Assembly (NCBI GenBank): GCA_031216915.1
Contig: CM062295.1
Span: 181,488,927-181,552,926, forward strand
Source of the DNA: Pictodentalium vernedei
Lineage: Eukaryota; Mollusca; Scaphopoda; Dentaliida; Dentaliidae
Length of the DNA: 64,000 nucleotides
Direction of reading: 5' to 3'
A program made the translations under genes and the position numbers. Under the pieces are notes generated by a model that saw only the letters and a list, made by a program, of their open reading frames with translations, was not told the origin of the DNA and did not search any database. The first letter of the stretch is position 1; every line of letters begins with the position of its first letter. Shown here one piece after another: positions 1 to 11,739 of this stretch.

Positions 1-2652
1 GTAAAGTATTGTAAAGGTGGGGTGACAGTTAGATGCTAAACTAGAAAAGAAATCATTGAGTCCCAGAGTGGGTCTGACTGAACCCAAAAATATTTGTTCT
101 TATAGCACTCGTTCCTGTCACAAGGTTATAACAAAGGTACCCCAAGAAGTTTCGTGAAGATCGGTTCATAAATACAGACTCCAGCCCGAGCCGTATTGAC
201 ATGTGCACTTACTGTGTAAAAGTAGCACTGAATAAATCAAAGTTCATCTAATTTGCAAAATTTCTGCACTAGAAAAAAACCCCGTATTATATGTGATGTA
301 TTCCATGTTACTAAACATTCCTACAAAAATTTATTCAAATCACAACTTTCATACAGAAGTTCTGTACAAAAAACTGATTGCACTAATTTTGGTACAAAAT
401 GGCTGCTGGGGCCATGTTGAATTTTGGACCGCACCCAAAAACACTCGTTCTCGTCCTACGGTGATAACAAAGGTACCCAAGAAGTTTCGTAAAGATCGGT
501 TCATAAATACGGCCTCCAGTCTGAGCCGTATAGAAGATTAGAAGTTGTGTACAAAAAACTGACTGGACCTAATTTCGGTCCAAAATGGCCACTGGCAGCC
601 ATCTTGAATTTTGGATCGCACCCAGAAACACTCGTTCTCATCCCAAGGTGATAACAAAGGTACCCAAGAAGTTTGGTGAAGATCGGTTCATAAATACAGC
701 CTCTAACCCGAGCCGTATTCACATGTGCACTTACTGTGTATAAGTAGCACTGAATAAATCAAAGTTCATCTAATTTGCATAATTTTTGCTCGAGAAAAAA
801 ACCCGTATTATATGTGATGTATTCCATGTTACTAAACATACATACAAAAATTTATTCAAATCAGAACTTTACAGAAGTTCTGTACAACAAACTGATTGCA
901 CTAATTTTGGTACAAAATGGCCGCTGGCAGCCATCTTGAATTTCGGACCGCACCCAAAAACATCCGTTCTCGTCCCAAGGTGATAACAAAGGTACCCAAG
1001 AAGTTTCTTGACGACTGGTTCATAAATACAGCCTCCAGCCCTTGCCGTATTGACATGTGCACTTACAGTGTACAAGTAGCACTGAATAAATTAAAGTTCA
1101 TCTAATTTGCATAATTTCTGCACGAGAAAAAAAACCTTCGTATTATATGTGATGTATTCCATGTTACTAAACATTCAACCAACAATTTATTCAAATCAGA
1201 ACTTTCATGCAGAAGTTCTGTACAAAAAACTGATTGCACTAATTTTGGTACAAAATGGCTGCTGGCGGCCATCTTGAATTTAGGACTGCACCCCAAAACA
1301 CTCGTTCTCGTCCCACAGTGATAACAAAGGTACCCAAGAAGTTTTGTAAAGATCGGTTCATAAATACAGCTTCTAGCCTGAGACGTATAGAAGTTGTGTA
1401 CAAAAAACTGATTGGACCTAATTTCGGTACAAAATGGCCATCCGTTCTCGTCCCAAGGTGATAACAAAGGTACCCAAGAAGTTTGTTGACGATTGGTTCA
1501 TAAATACAGCCTCCAGCCCTAGCCGTATTGACATGTGCACTTACAGTGTACAAGTAGCACTGAATAAATCAAAGTTCATCTACTTTGCATAATTTCTGCA
1601 CGAGAAAAAAACCCCGTATTATATGTGATGTATTCCATGTTACTAAACATTCATACAAACATTTATTCAAATCAGAGCTTTCATACAGAAGTTCTGTACA
1701 AAAGAAACTGATTGAACTAACTAAAGTACAAAATGGCTGCTGGTGGCCATCTTGAATTTCAGACCGCACCCAAAACCACTCGTTCTCGTCCTACGGTGAT
1801 AACAAAGGTACTCAAGAAGTTTCGTAAAGATCGGTTCATAAATACGGCCTCTAGCCCGAGCCGTATTGGCATTTGCAGTTACAGTGCTGAATGTAACACT
1901 AAATAGATCAAACTTAGTCTAATTGGCATAATTTATGCACGAGAAAAAACCCGTATTATATGTGATGTATCCCATGGTACTAAACATTCACACAAAAAAT
2001 TATTCACATCAGCGCTTTCATATGGAAGTTCTGCGCAAAAACTGATTGCACCTAATTTTGTACAAAATGGCTGCCAGCGGCCATCTTGAATTTCAGACCG
2101 GACCCCAAAACACTCTTTCTCGTCCCACGGTGATAACAAAGGTACCCAAGAAGTTTCGTAAAGATCGGTTCGTAAATACGGCCTCTAGCCCGAGTCGTAT
2201 TGGCATTTGCACTTACAGTGCTGAAAGTAACACCAAATAAATCAAATTTAGTCTAATTTGCATAATTTACGCACAAGAAAAAAAAACGGATTATATGTGA
2301 TGTATCCCATGGTACTAAACATTCGTACAAAACATTATTCAAATCAGAGCTTTCATATAGAAGTTCTGCGTAAAAATCTGATTGCACCTAATTTTGTATA
2401 AAATGGCTGCCAGCGGCCGTCTTGAATTTCATACCGGACCCCAAAACATTCGTTCTCGTCCCACGGTGATAACAAAGGTACCCAAGAAGTTTCGTAAAGA
2501 TCGGTTCATAAATACGGTCTCTTGCCCGAGCCCTGTTGACGGCGCGACGGACGGACAGACAGACAAACAGACGGACGGACGGACAGACAGACAGATGGAC
2601 GGACGACGGGCCATGGCAATACCTCAAATTTGGCTTCGCCAAAGTTGAGCTA
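1..2652 (+). repeat. Tandem-core interspersed element, family A, copy 1 (5' end outside window)
   Basis: About seven or eight copies of a ~335-bp unit follow one another, two of them internally deleted (spacings of about 185 and 138). The anchor phrase 'ggtacccaagaagttt' recurs near 474, 659, 990, 1331, 1469, 2139 and 2476, with a one-base variant near 1807. Each unit carries 'aaaatggctgc...ggccatcttgaattt'. The array ends in an ACGG/ACAG-type microsatellite (about 2538-2610) and a short 3' tail ending 'gttgagctaa'. Comparison with the copy at 28854 shows the window opens roughly 165 bp into the element. Short ORFs here are shadows of the repeat. Architecture (5' block, tandem core, microsatellite, short 3' tail) resembles pearl/Helentron-associated nonautonomous elements of molluscs; that classification is inference. 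Confidence 0.85.
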
Positions 2653-2669
2653 ATAAATAAATAACCAAA

Positions 2670-2704
<35 letters not shown>

Positions 2705-2706
2705 AT
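2653..2706. repeat. (AAAT)n microsatellite
   Basis: An AAAT/AATA run directly abuts the 3' end of the family A element. The third family A copy is also followed by an AT-rich (TAA/TAAA) run, so it may mark a preferred insertion site. Confidence 0.9.
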
Positions 2707-3036
2707 GTCACTGACTGACTGCACCCCTTTATTTACAATTACTGATTATATATCTAACCGACAATTCCGGAATGTTGACATATCCTCTCAGCTATTTAAA
2801 CTCAGTATCTTATCCTGTAATTGACCTATTGATAAAGTGTGGCACTTGATCCTATGTCACCCCCACCGCCCATCTCCCTGATTACTCCAAGTTTGACAAC
2901 AGAAAACTGAAAAGGCATCGGCAGCATGGAAAGCTTAGCCTTCTCGGAATGAAACAGTTAAACGCATTTGCGAACCTTCGCAGTAATAATACTGAACGAT
3001 ACAATTTGAATGGTCAACAGGAGCTACTTTTTTTGC
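2707..3036. other. No feature recognised
   Basis: Unique-looking sequence without a supported gene. ORFs crossing its right end come from the palindrome at 3037-3247. Confidence 0.5.
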
Positions 3037-3247
3037 TGCCGGTGTAACAGGAATGGAAGTCCGTAGGAAAATTAGTCCCTCTGGACTATTATTCCGCGGA
3101 ATTATAGTCCTAGGTCTAACATTTCTAGGAATAGTAGTCCGGCGGACTACTATTCCTAGAAATGTTAGACCTAGGACTATATTTCCGCGGAATAATAGTC
3201 CAGAGGGACTAACGTTCCTATGGACTTCCATTCCTTTTACACCGGCA
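3037..3247. repeat. Near-perfect palindrome, 105-bp arms
   Basis: The two arms are symmetric about base 3142 with only a handful of mismatches and no spacer beyond one base. Smaller palindromes ('ttccgcggaa', 'cctagg') lie inside each arm. Because of the symmetry, overlapping ORFs on both strands encode almost the same peptide, so neither is taken as a gene. It is probably a fold-back MITE or a replication-born inverted duplication. Confidence 0.9.
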
Positions 3248-3257
3248 TTACAATAAC

Positions 3258-3541
3258 AACCCACCCGCGCTGTCTCCTCGGGCAAGTCACTTAACCCCGA
3301 TTGCCTACATGGGGGCACGATGACGCTGTGTACTAAGGCGTACTGCACGTCGATGGTGCACATGTCTTCAACCAATCTAACCCTGCCTGTGCCGCGGCGC
3401 AGAGCTGAGTTACGATGTTGGAGAGCTGGCATCTGCTCGTCGTTGCTCGGTGGTTCTCCCCGGGTACTCCGGCTTCCTCCACCCGTAAAACTGTCACGGA
3501 CATGATATGACCCTGGCTGTTAATGTGTCGTTAAACCCTAA

Positions 3542-3604
<63 letters not shown>
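3258..3604 (+). mobile_element. SINE, 5'-truncated, with (TAAA)n tail
   Basis: It matches the body and 3' end of the full 5S-derived SINE at 61853-62252: 'cacttaacccc', 'cacgatgacgctgtgtacta', 'gtgtcgttaaaccctaataa'. It lacks the 5S-like head, because the palindrome abuts its left side. The tail is a long TAAA repeat (about 3537-3604). Confidence 0.8.
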
Positions 3605-4297
3605 CAACACACACACTAAACGGTAAATGGGAAAACCAATTCATTACTGTTTTCGTTACTTTCGGTAATAACGCAGTTATTCACATCAACGTCAAAAGAA
3701 AAAAAAAAAGAAAAAAAAAGAAAAAATCCGACCGATTTTCAGGAAATTTGAATATTTTGTAAAATTAGAAGGCACATATTTTTTGTTTTTTTACATTTAA
3801 CGCCATTTTTGAGTTTTCACGTCACTTCAAATTTTGAACAATTTTTCACCACAAAAACTAGTAGCTCCGTATTTATAAGGGATACAAATAAGAAACTTCA
3901 TACACCTATTTCTTGTCACTTGAAGTTGTGCACCTCTATATTTTAATTTCAAAGTTAGACCCCCGACCGACCCCCCGACCCCACGCGAGCGATGCCCATT
4001 TTACGTTCTTTATTTATCTTTTATTTTTAACCTCCTTTTGAACCTGTCTTTCGAAATTTTTGGAATATAACCCCCCCCCACACCTAAAAAAAACCCAAAA
4101 CATTAATAATGTTTGTAATCCTAGGAAATTCCCAATCGTTACTCTGAGGTGGGTTCAACGTTTAAAAAATGAAAGTGCGTCAGATTTTCATGAAATTTTA
4201 GTATGTTGTACAGCGAAAAATTTAAAAGACAGGTATTTTTTAGTTTTTCGATTTAATACGCGAACATATGTGCTCATGAAAGCAATGAGAGGTAAAG
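3605..4297. other. A/T-rich noncoding stretch
   Basis: Contains A-runs around 3700-3730, a C-run near 4070 and no supported gene. Two related phrases, 'ccgaccgattttcaggaaatttgaatatttt' near 3728 and 'gcgtcagattttcatgaaattttagtatgtt' near 4177, suggest a decayed duplicated repeat unit. Confidence 0.4.
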
Positions 4298-4560
4298 ATG
4301 AGATGTTACAACGAGATAAATATTTCAATTGAAATTACACGGGTTACGATACCACATTTGTTTTTTGAATGCTCTTGCGCAAAAACAATTCTGTTGAACA
4401 TGTTGGAACAAATGAGAGAAAAATGTCAAATACAATTGCCATTAACAAAAGAATGTATGATTTTTGGTTATAGAAACGACTCGCCCACGCCAACACAAAA
4501 TACTTCTACATGCTTATCTTAAAAAAATACATCTACTCCTGCAAGGTGAGAAAGTGCCAG
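4298..4560 (+). mobile_element. LINE reverse-transcriptase C-terminal fragment
   Basis: The frame reads ITRVTIPHLFFECSCAKTIL and onward through KECMIFGYRND, the zinc-knuckle tail (C...H...C) typical of the end of L1/Tx1-type non-LTR polyproteins. A comparable tail (KHLFFDCPFSKTVLLNWL) occurs at 58262-58534. Only a short, frame-damaged piece remains, with no RT palm domain. Assignment to the Tx1/L1 group rests on that resemblance. Confidence 0.5.
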
Positions 4561-5696
4561 CCATCTTATGCTGGCTTCATCGAACAACTAAAACTCTTTA
4601 GAAGCCTTGAACTGAGGTCTACGCCTATTCGTGTTCTATTATAAGGGCCAATGAGCTAAAGGAAAGATGGAACCTGGAACCTTGTGTCTACAAAAAGGGA
4701 ACGTGTAGAATCCGTGAACTTGAGTGTCTCTGGATGAACCGAAGAAGATCTCTTCATGAGGTCAGCGCGAAGTGTGTAAAAGTGCACGTGGATATACAAA
4801 CGCGGACATCTAAAGACACCAAGAAACAATCGCATCAAGGAGTTAGACACCGCAGTTTATGCTCGGTACAAAATCTGCCAATGCGTGCCTGGTTTCTGTG
4901 ACAGCAGTGAACCTCGATTGTCAAGAGATACATTCAAAGGGAGGGCGCACACAATATATGAAACACAGCAGGCCTGGCGGTTCTAACTAACGAATACTCA
5001 TGATATTTCAGGGATGAGGAGGTTTAGAAGGTGTCTATGACCCCCCACCCCCACCCCCCTGTGATGGATCACCGAGTGTGGGACGACGCCTTCCCATTGA
5101 ATGCCATTGAAGAAAGAAAGGACTTCCTCAAGCCATCGCAGCCGTTCAGTTTTCGGACCACAGGTCCAGCCATTGGACCGTGGTCTGGAGGGTAGCGGAA
5201 GCTTCTTCTTTAAGATTTTGTTAGCTTTCTTCTATTTATTTACTTCAATGGAGTTTAACAACACTTTTGTCAGCCAGGGTCACCTCACGTGGGAGATTTT
5301 ATTAGAACAGTTTCATGTGAGAAACCTTCTAAACCTAACATTAGCTCTGAGCATACACAACTTCGTTGATCTCTGTCTTGGCATTAAAACGGTTCATATA
5401 ACCCCTCCCCCCAATATTTAGGTACATGATCCCACAGCCTATCGATACCCATACCTAATATGCATTTTTGTTACTATTCTTCAGGACGGAATTATAATTT
5501 TAGCTCAGGAGCTCCAACCTGGGAGCTGTTCGCGTTTTGTGTAGCTGCTCGAATGTGGATGAAGTGTGTCACAAAATAGGCCTTAATTGGGCGAGCTGGA
5601 GGGCGGGCTTCTCTCGTAGGTGCCATGGGCATCTCGGTTGACATATTCCTGTTCTGAGTGCAGCACGTTTACATAGCTATAGCAAATATACATATA
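4561..5696. other. No gene recognised
   Basis: Holds a 106-codon ORF at 5101-5421 (+) with no recognisable domain and low-complexity ends. I see no splice-consistent exon. A C-rich run lies near 5040-5062. Confidence 0.4.
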
Positions 5697-7163
5697 CTGT
5701 TTAAACAAAGAAACGCAAAACGGGTATAGTCACGGTAGCATGGGAAATTTTGGGGAATATAGTGATGAAGTGTGGCTATAGATATGGTTAACGACATATC
5801 GTGATGGTCTAAACATTATGTAACATTTTGGACACTGGGGCATAATTTCGGCCACCACAAATATTGGAAATTAACAAAACAAAGTTTCCACTGAGTGAAC
5901 ACCTGATCATGAAGTTACACGCCCCGAGCAGGCGAGCAGAGAGTGTGGGGATATACAATGACGTGGAAATCGATCGGAATTCGCACAGTGTTAAAGGGAT
6001 ATTGCTCATGCATGCAAAATGCCGCATTTGACCGAAGCTCAGAGAAATAATGCCCCTGGCCGCTTGGGAACAGGCGAATCAGCTTCGAATGTAGCGAGAG
6101 AGTTCAATGTCTCATCAAACACCATCACACGTCTGTGAAACCGCTACCAAACCCAGGGGACAACACAGGAACTTCCAAGATCCGGGAGACCCCGAGTGAC
6201 CACCCCAGTGCAGGGCCGATACATCCGGTTACGTCACTTGCGGGAAAGAACAACAACAGCGACCTCTAAAGCGTCAACGCTACCAGGCCGGTGGAGGATT
6301 TCAGATCAGACAGTTCGCAACCGTCTCCGTGGCGTCATTTTGACGGCGCAGCATCGTCGATGGCGACTTCAATGGTGTCAGATGCCAAGGGCATGGCCTC
6401 ATCAGAGATGGAGAACGGTATGGTTCAGTGACGAGTCACGTTTCCTTCTTCACAGAGTAGGTGGACGATGCCGTGTGTACAGACGTCGTGGAGAACGTTT
6501 TGCGCGTAGCTGCTTCCGGAAGGTGGACAGATTTGGTGGCGGTAGCGTTATGATGTGGGCAGCCATCTCACACATTGGTTGAACGGACCTCGTCCATGTT
6601 TAGGGTAACTTGACGGCGCAGAGATACGGAGATGAAATTTTGCATCCACACGCACTCTCCATTATGCAGAATGCCAACGCCATTTTCCAGCATTATAACG
6701 CTCGACCGCACACAGCAAGGCTCGCGATAGCTTATCTACACGATAACACATCAATGTCCTGTCCTGGCCCTCCAGATCGCCAGATGTAAACCTGATCGAA
6801 CATCTATGGGATCAACTGGATCGACGTGTGCGACAACGTCATCCACAACCTCAGACGTTACCGCAGTTGGCGCAAGCGTTGCAGGAAGACTTGGCCACCA
6901 TACCTCAAGCTTCCATCCGGAATCTGATTGCTTCAATGAACAGAAGGTGCCAAGCAGTTTTGCACTCAAATGGCGGTCACACTAGATATTGAGTTTGGGT
7001 GACGTCGACTCGTGACGTTAACGTCTGAAACGTCTCCATTTGTGCTTCATTCATTCATTAAAACTTTGGTTTTGAATTGATTTCGTTCTCAATTTCAGTA
7101 TCCCATAACGTGGGAACGTACCTCGTCAGAGAAAACCCGTTTTGCGTTTCCTTTTTTGAACAG
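5697..7163 (+). mobile_element. Tc1-type DNA transposon, full length, decayed
   Basis: The left end 'ctgtttaaacaaagaaacgc' and the reverse complement of the right end 'ctgttcaaaaaaggaaacgc' are inverted repeats that continue through 'aaaacggg' (about 28 bp). Both ends are flanked by TA (5695-5696 and 7164-7165), the Tc1/mariner target duplication. Total length is 1467 bp, normal for Tc1 elements. The transposase pseudogene lies inside. Confidence 0.92.
6019..6992 (+). pseudogene. Tc1-like transposase pseudogene (DD34E family)
   Basis: Translation from the ATG at 6019 gives MPHLTEAQRNNAPGRL, then a helix-turn-helix region (SASNVAREFNVSSNTITRL) and the DDE core. The first catalytic Asp sits in VWFSDESRF near 6424-6450, followed by GGGSVMMWAAIS. 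The second normally lies in QHDNARPHTA, but here the codon reads Tyr (QHYNARPHTA, near 6690). The Glu-containing segment LIEHLWDQLDRR is present near 6797. In-frame stops occur after ITRL, after the SHIG segment, and further downstream, and a frameshift lies near the SPDV motif. The protein cannot be made; this is a plain dead Tc1 copy. The family cuts and pastes DNA at TA. Confidence 0.93.
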
Positions 7164-7507
7164 TAATACTGTATATAACTTTGACACGAATACATCGCTT
7201 GCGCTGCACAGTACGGTTATGGTGTACCAATATCAATTTTTTTTGGTATTTCTACCCTGTTTATGAGAAAAAATGTATACAATCCTATTCTTTTTTGTTC
7301 ACAAACAATGGATATCTGAATAAACAATATGAAAAACAAAGAAAAAAAATACACGGGTTACAACGTGTTATGTGGTCAAAATAATTACTTATTTATGATT
7401 ACATTTCAGATATCGTATAAAATATTTTAAATATCTAACGTCAGAAAGTGAAAAAATTATTACAACTAATCTGATCATCATATCCCTTCATATCCGTACA
7501 TGAGACC
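7164..7507. other. No feature recognised
   Basis: AT-rich flank of the Tc1 element. The 67-codon ORF at 7181 is low complexity and not supported. Confidence 0.5.
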
Positions 7508-7562
7508 AGGTCGGCGATATCAAACACGACGCCCACTGAGTCGTGTTTGATCTGGCCGACCT
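7508..7562. repeat. Short imperfect hairpin
   Basis: Arms 'aggtcggcgatatcaaacac' and its near-complement 'gtgtttgatctggccgacct' surround a ~10-bp loop. Confidence 0.75.
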
Positions 7563-7565
7563 GAA

Positions 7566-7790
7566 GCCAATACTATAAAACTTTCACAATTGTATTTTCA
7601 AGAATTGTATTTTCAACTTATTAATATTACTGACTAAAATGAAACATTAGCATTTTAAAAGATATGGCAATTTGCCAGTTGGCAAATTGACAGATCTTTG
7701 AAAATGCTAATGGTTCATTTTAACCCATTTAATATCATAGCTAGAAAATACAATTCTAGATAATACAATTAAAAACGTTATAGTATTGGC
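7566..7790. mobile_element. Palindromic MITE-like element
   Basis: The ends 'gccaatactataa' and 'ttatagtattggc' are complementary, and the symmetry runs inward to the centre 'ggcaatttgcca|gttggcaaattg' near 7680. Arms are about 110 bp and imperfect. No coding content. Confidence 0.75.
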
Positions 7791-7834
7791 CCCTGGTTTC
7801 GAAACCTCGACGGGATACAACAACCGAGATCAAC

Positions 7835-8295
7835 CAACTGTTGTAATAATATAACAATAACATGATTTTGGAGGGCATTGTGGTTTATTATCGGTCCAAC
7901 AGGTGTGAATAACAGCCCGACAGCTTATAAAAGGCCCGAGACGAAGTCAATCAATCAATCAATCAATATATTTATTCAACTTTAAACATTATACAATGTT
8001 TGTAGTCGTACATGTAATTTACAGTATAATGTCACAGTGGATTTAGACTATTTCAGCAAGGGATAATCTATGCTTATGGACTATTTTTGTTTGTGTATTT
8101 TTCTCTTTTGGGGGGATTAGGGTGGGACTGTGAGCCTTTCACTGTAAGGATGAGACACCAGCCCATCATTCCCGCCAACCCTGAAAGGCCCGAGACGAAA
8201 TCGAGGGTCGTTAATAAGCTGAAGGGCTGTTATTCACACCTGTTGGCCGTTAATAAACTGCAAGGCTCGACAAAGTTATGTTATTACTATTATTA
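7835..8295. repeat. Inverted-repeat pair with a ~230-bp centre
   Basis: 'ccaacaggtgtgaataacag' near 7891 is mirrored by 'ctgttattcacacctgttgg' near 8227, and the homology extends over about 100 bp on each side, including 'aaggcccgagacga'. The centre starts with an (AATC)n run at 7949 and holds 'tttattcaactttaaacat', which may be the tail of a separate retroposed insertion. Confidence 0.7.
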
Positions 8296-8365
8296 CCACT
8301 GGGAGTCTGAGAAAGTTTTGACCCTGTATATTACATGACGTTTTTAGTTTTCAATTTCGACAGAT

Positions 8366-8432
8366 CGTCTCTGAGTTCCAATGAGTTCTATGTGCCTACT
8401 GGCACATAGAACACATTGGAACCCCGGGGACG
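8366..8432. repeat. Hairpin repeat, copy 1
   Basis: 'gttccaatgagttctatgtg' pairs with 'cacatagaacacattggaac' around a 10-bp centre, with outer 'cgtc'/'gacg'. A second copy lies at 22613-22680. Confidence 0.8.
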
Positions 8433-9029
8433 AGATGATAATATCGTCTGTTGTCAAACAAACTGGTATCACATGATTATCACATGACCGGCACTGGTAC
8501 GCTTTCAATTGCAACGAAGTTAGAAAACTTAAAACAGACCCAATGCTTACCGCTTTTAAGTCAGGAATAAAGGATTAAAATGTATACCGACTTACTTACA
8601 TATATACAGATGCTTGTTCTTATGGGGCTAACTTTAGTGGACATTTTACATAATAATTTAAATAAAATCATATTGTTTACAAGTTGAAGCCATTTCCATT
8701 TCCGAGCGAACGACAGTAAGGAACAAAAATCACGTGATGTGTCTGGCTGTTTATGAGAGTTTTCACTCATTAACTGCCCGACACGTCAAGTGATCTTTTT
8801 TAGTTGAGTGTTACGTTCTTGTAATGCCCTGTTAAACTTTGTTAATATACTAGAGAACGCCCGGTAAAGTGGTAATAATATGTATGTACAGTTCAAACAC
8901 AGTGGACTGGCCACTTTCCACGGATAGGCAATATTTCCATGACGTAATAATAGAAGATTCCAAACACAAATTATAGGAATAAGTATCAAAAATTAAATTA
9001 TGAAGCACCGGGTACAACCTGCTGCTTCA
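8433..9029. other. No feature recognised
   Basis: Unique-looking sequence. ORFs here (for example 8561-8770 minus) carry no recognisable domain. Confidence 0.4.
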
Positions 9030-9033
9030 TTAA

Positions 9034-9275
9034 CCCTTTACCCAACGTAACGGTCAAAACCGGCCAGCGCTATTCTCAAAAATCGCCAATTAATTTTCAA
9101 AATATTTTAATTTTTTGTCTCAAAAACATAGGTTATGACCCCTCGTTGGAACGAGCTCGTCGAGCTCGTTCCAACGAGGGGTCATAACCTATGTTTTTGA
9201 GACAAAAAATGAAAAAAATTAATTATTCAAGAATTTTTTTGCAAGTGTCGTCTGCTTTTCATGTTAGGTAAAGGG
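9034..9275. mobile_element. TTAA-flanked palindromic MITE, copy 1
   Basis: Flanked by TTAA at 9030-9033 and 9276-9279. Ends are 'ccctttaccc' and 'ggtaaaggg'. The centre is a perfect palindrome built around 'gaacgagctcgtcgagctcgttc', with arms that extend through 'aacctatgtttttgagac' to about 55 bp. The outer parts of the two halves differ, so it is not a simple inverted duplication. TTAA duplication suggests mobilisation by a piggyBac-type transposase (inference). Confidence 0.88.
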
Positions 9276-9279
9276 TTAA

Positions 9280-10189
9280 TTAAAAATTTGCTAATGATGA
9301 TTTTTATTACCTGGTAAACGCATGCGTGGACACCACTGTCCACGCGCGGATTACGACCAGTCCACGGCGACTGTACTGTATTTTATCGCATATACAAAAC
9401 GGCAAGTTACCAATTTCTGCAGTTCTGCACACAACTATTTCCAACCAAAAAACTGAAATGTTTTTTTTCTCAATATCTAACTGACTAATTAAACAAATGT
9501 ATTCAACAATATTCATAAAATTTAGTTTTCAATGTTTTTGACTTTGAGCGTGAGATACACAGTGGCATAGTTACGGGGTGGGGTGTGCTTCCTTGGCCCC
9601 TTTGTCCCGAAGCAACTTTCACACATCACAGACCCCAAAATGGTGTCTAATATACAGGCCGCAGCACCCATTATTTTAGAATCCTGACTACACACCCGGA
9701 GGAAACAAGACAGATAAAGAGGAGAAACACCAGTAAGGAACTTACTTGTAAGGAACATTGAACTTCTTCACTTCTTCTGGGCTCAATTCCGTGAAACTGA
9801 AAATTATGTCTTTCTTTAATGGATTCTGTAAGTACAATATCAAATATGGTCAGGGCATATTTCTTTCCAGTCGAACTCGAGAAGCCAAATTTAAATCGTG
9901 TATGCAAATGATCCGAATTTTTCCCGATCATTCATCTCATACTTTAAAATCGGCTAAATACGGCCAATCGGTAACTTTCCGGAAGTACACAGAGAGGTAC
10001 GCAATTTTATGTTCACACTCAATAATAATCAATGACAGATAATCAAGAGAAATCCAGTGTTATCGTTTAAAGGGTTTTGAATACTTGTTTAAAAAAAGTT
10101 ATTTCTTAAATCTTCAAGTTATCTGCATAATCATTTATTTTAGTTGAAACAAAAAAAAAACGAATTGTTTTTTAACGACGTGTAATTCA
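9280..10189. other. No gene recognised; possible hAT end near 9552
   Basis: 'cagtggcatagttacggggt' at about 9552 resembles the end of a hAT-type MITE, but I did not find a matching right end with a duplication. Overlapping ORFs on both strands at 9522-10042 have no recognisable domain. Confidence 0.4.
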
Positions 10190-11694
10190 AGAGTAGTAGG
10201 GGGTGCAGGAATTGGTCCAATTCTAATGGAAGGAAGGTGGAGGGGTCACGTGACCTAGTATCGTCAAGTGGAGTTATCAAGGCAGTGTGCAGGAGTTGCC
10301 ATGCTGTGAAGTCATCAACATGGTGAGGTTTACGCCAGTTCGCAATCGCAGCACGTGTTAGGATGACAGTGTTTCAATCGTTCATTTTGTTTACCGGAGG
10401 TCACCATATTCGGATGCTATGGGCCTGGAAGGTTTCTAATAGATCAGGGGTATGTTCGTTTCGATTCGAGCATATCTAATTGCCATAAACAACCCAGCAC
10501 CGAGAAAAATGATCAAAGACAACCCCAAATCATCGAAAAAACCAAACAAGGCCACCATCTTTGATGGCACTTGCTTACTATAAGGTTCGATTCGCCGGGA
10601 GTATTTTTAGTGGCCCAGATTCTTCCCAAAACATCGTTTTCTGATCTTTCCATCTCTTCCTGGGTCTGTTCTACCTATTACAGAGTGTCCTCTGGCGACT
10701 CTCATCCTAGCATTCTATTTAGTCTTAGCTAACTCTGGTCCAGACCTCTGCTCTCGACCAATCAGACTGCTTCAATCCCGTAGTCTGTATCTACAAATAC
10801 AGTTACCGCCCTTGTTTATAACGAAGTCCTGCATTGTTCCTCCGAATAAGCCAAGTGTCATTGTCATTCGAGCAGTGACTGGAATAGGCATTTGTCGAAC
10901 AACTCAAATCTCGACGAGTATACTGTAAGCTATCAAGTAATTAATTCCTCCACAGGGTGACTCCCAGAACTACCTTACGACCCTTTTCGGAAAAACAGAA
11001 ACCCATAACCACAGACATACCCAAGAAAAGGATTTTAACTAAGAGTTGCGTAAGAGATTCTATAAGCAGAATTCCTTGACTTCCAATAACACGATTTCGT
11101 GTCTAGCAGTTACTTTCAGTCTTCACATTCCTGATCTACAACTGCACTAACACTATCAGTCATGAACTGGTAAAAGCCAATAAGCAACGGGCACAGTGAA
11201 TGGAACAGGCATTTTTCGGTCGACTCGAAGCCTATCGAGCAATGACTGCGACATGCATTGCTCAGACGACTTGCATCTTACTGAGCAAATAACACAATGT
11301 TTCGAGTTACTGCTCGAAAGGGCAACTCCTCTAACGACTCTACGACTCGCCTGAACATTTGGGGATACCTATGACACGTCGTGTACTATTGGAGGATACT
11401 TTTGGGGGATAGTTGTCTAAAGATAGCTATTTGGGGATTCAACGGGCACAGTGAATGGAACAGGCATTTTTCGGTCGACTCGAAGCCTATCGAGCAATGA
11501 CTGCGACATGCATTGCTCAGACGACTTGCATCTTACTGAGCAAATAACACAATGTTTCGAGTAACTGCTCGAAAGGGCAACTCCTCTAACGACTCTACGA
11601 CTCGCCTGAACATTTGGGGATACCTATGACACGTCGTGTACTATTGGAGGATACTTTTGGGGGATAGTTGTCTAAAGATAGCTATTTGGGGATT
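10190..11694 (+). repeat. Long-TIR repeat family, partial copy
   Basis: The sequence follows the same order of phrases as the left part of the complete element at 18968-20853: 'cacgtgacctag', 'aggggtatgttcg', 'ctacctattacagag', then the 'cgaacaactc' block. Identity is clearly lower. No coding content. Its distal part contains a recent tandem duplication. Confidence 0.65.
11185..11694. repeat. 255-bp tandem duplication
   Basis: Units 11185-11439 and 11440-11694 are the same length and differ, as far as I can see, at one base ('gagttactg' versus 'gagtaactg'). A very recent event. Confidence 0.93.
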
Positions 11695-11739
11695 TCTTAA
11701 TTTTTAATGTTACGGCTCAGCAGTGTAGCAAGTATCCGG

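Noticed and set aside
1-2652. CRISPR-like regularly spaced repeats
   Set aside because: Units are contiguous ~335-bp tandem copies, not short direct repeats with unique spacers, and the context is a eukaryotic interspersed element.
2935-3432. 165-codon minus ORF and 67-codon plus ORF
   Set aside because: Both are products of the perfect palindrome and the SINE; the peptide mirrors itself on the two strands.
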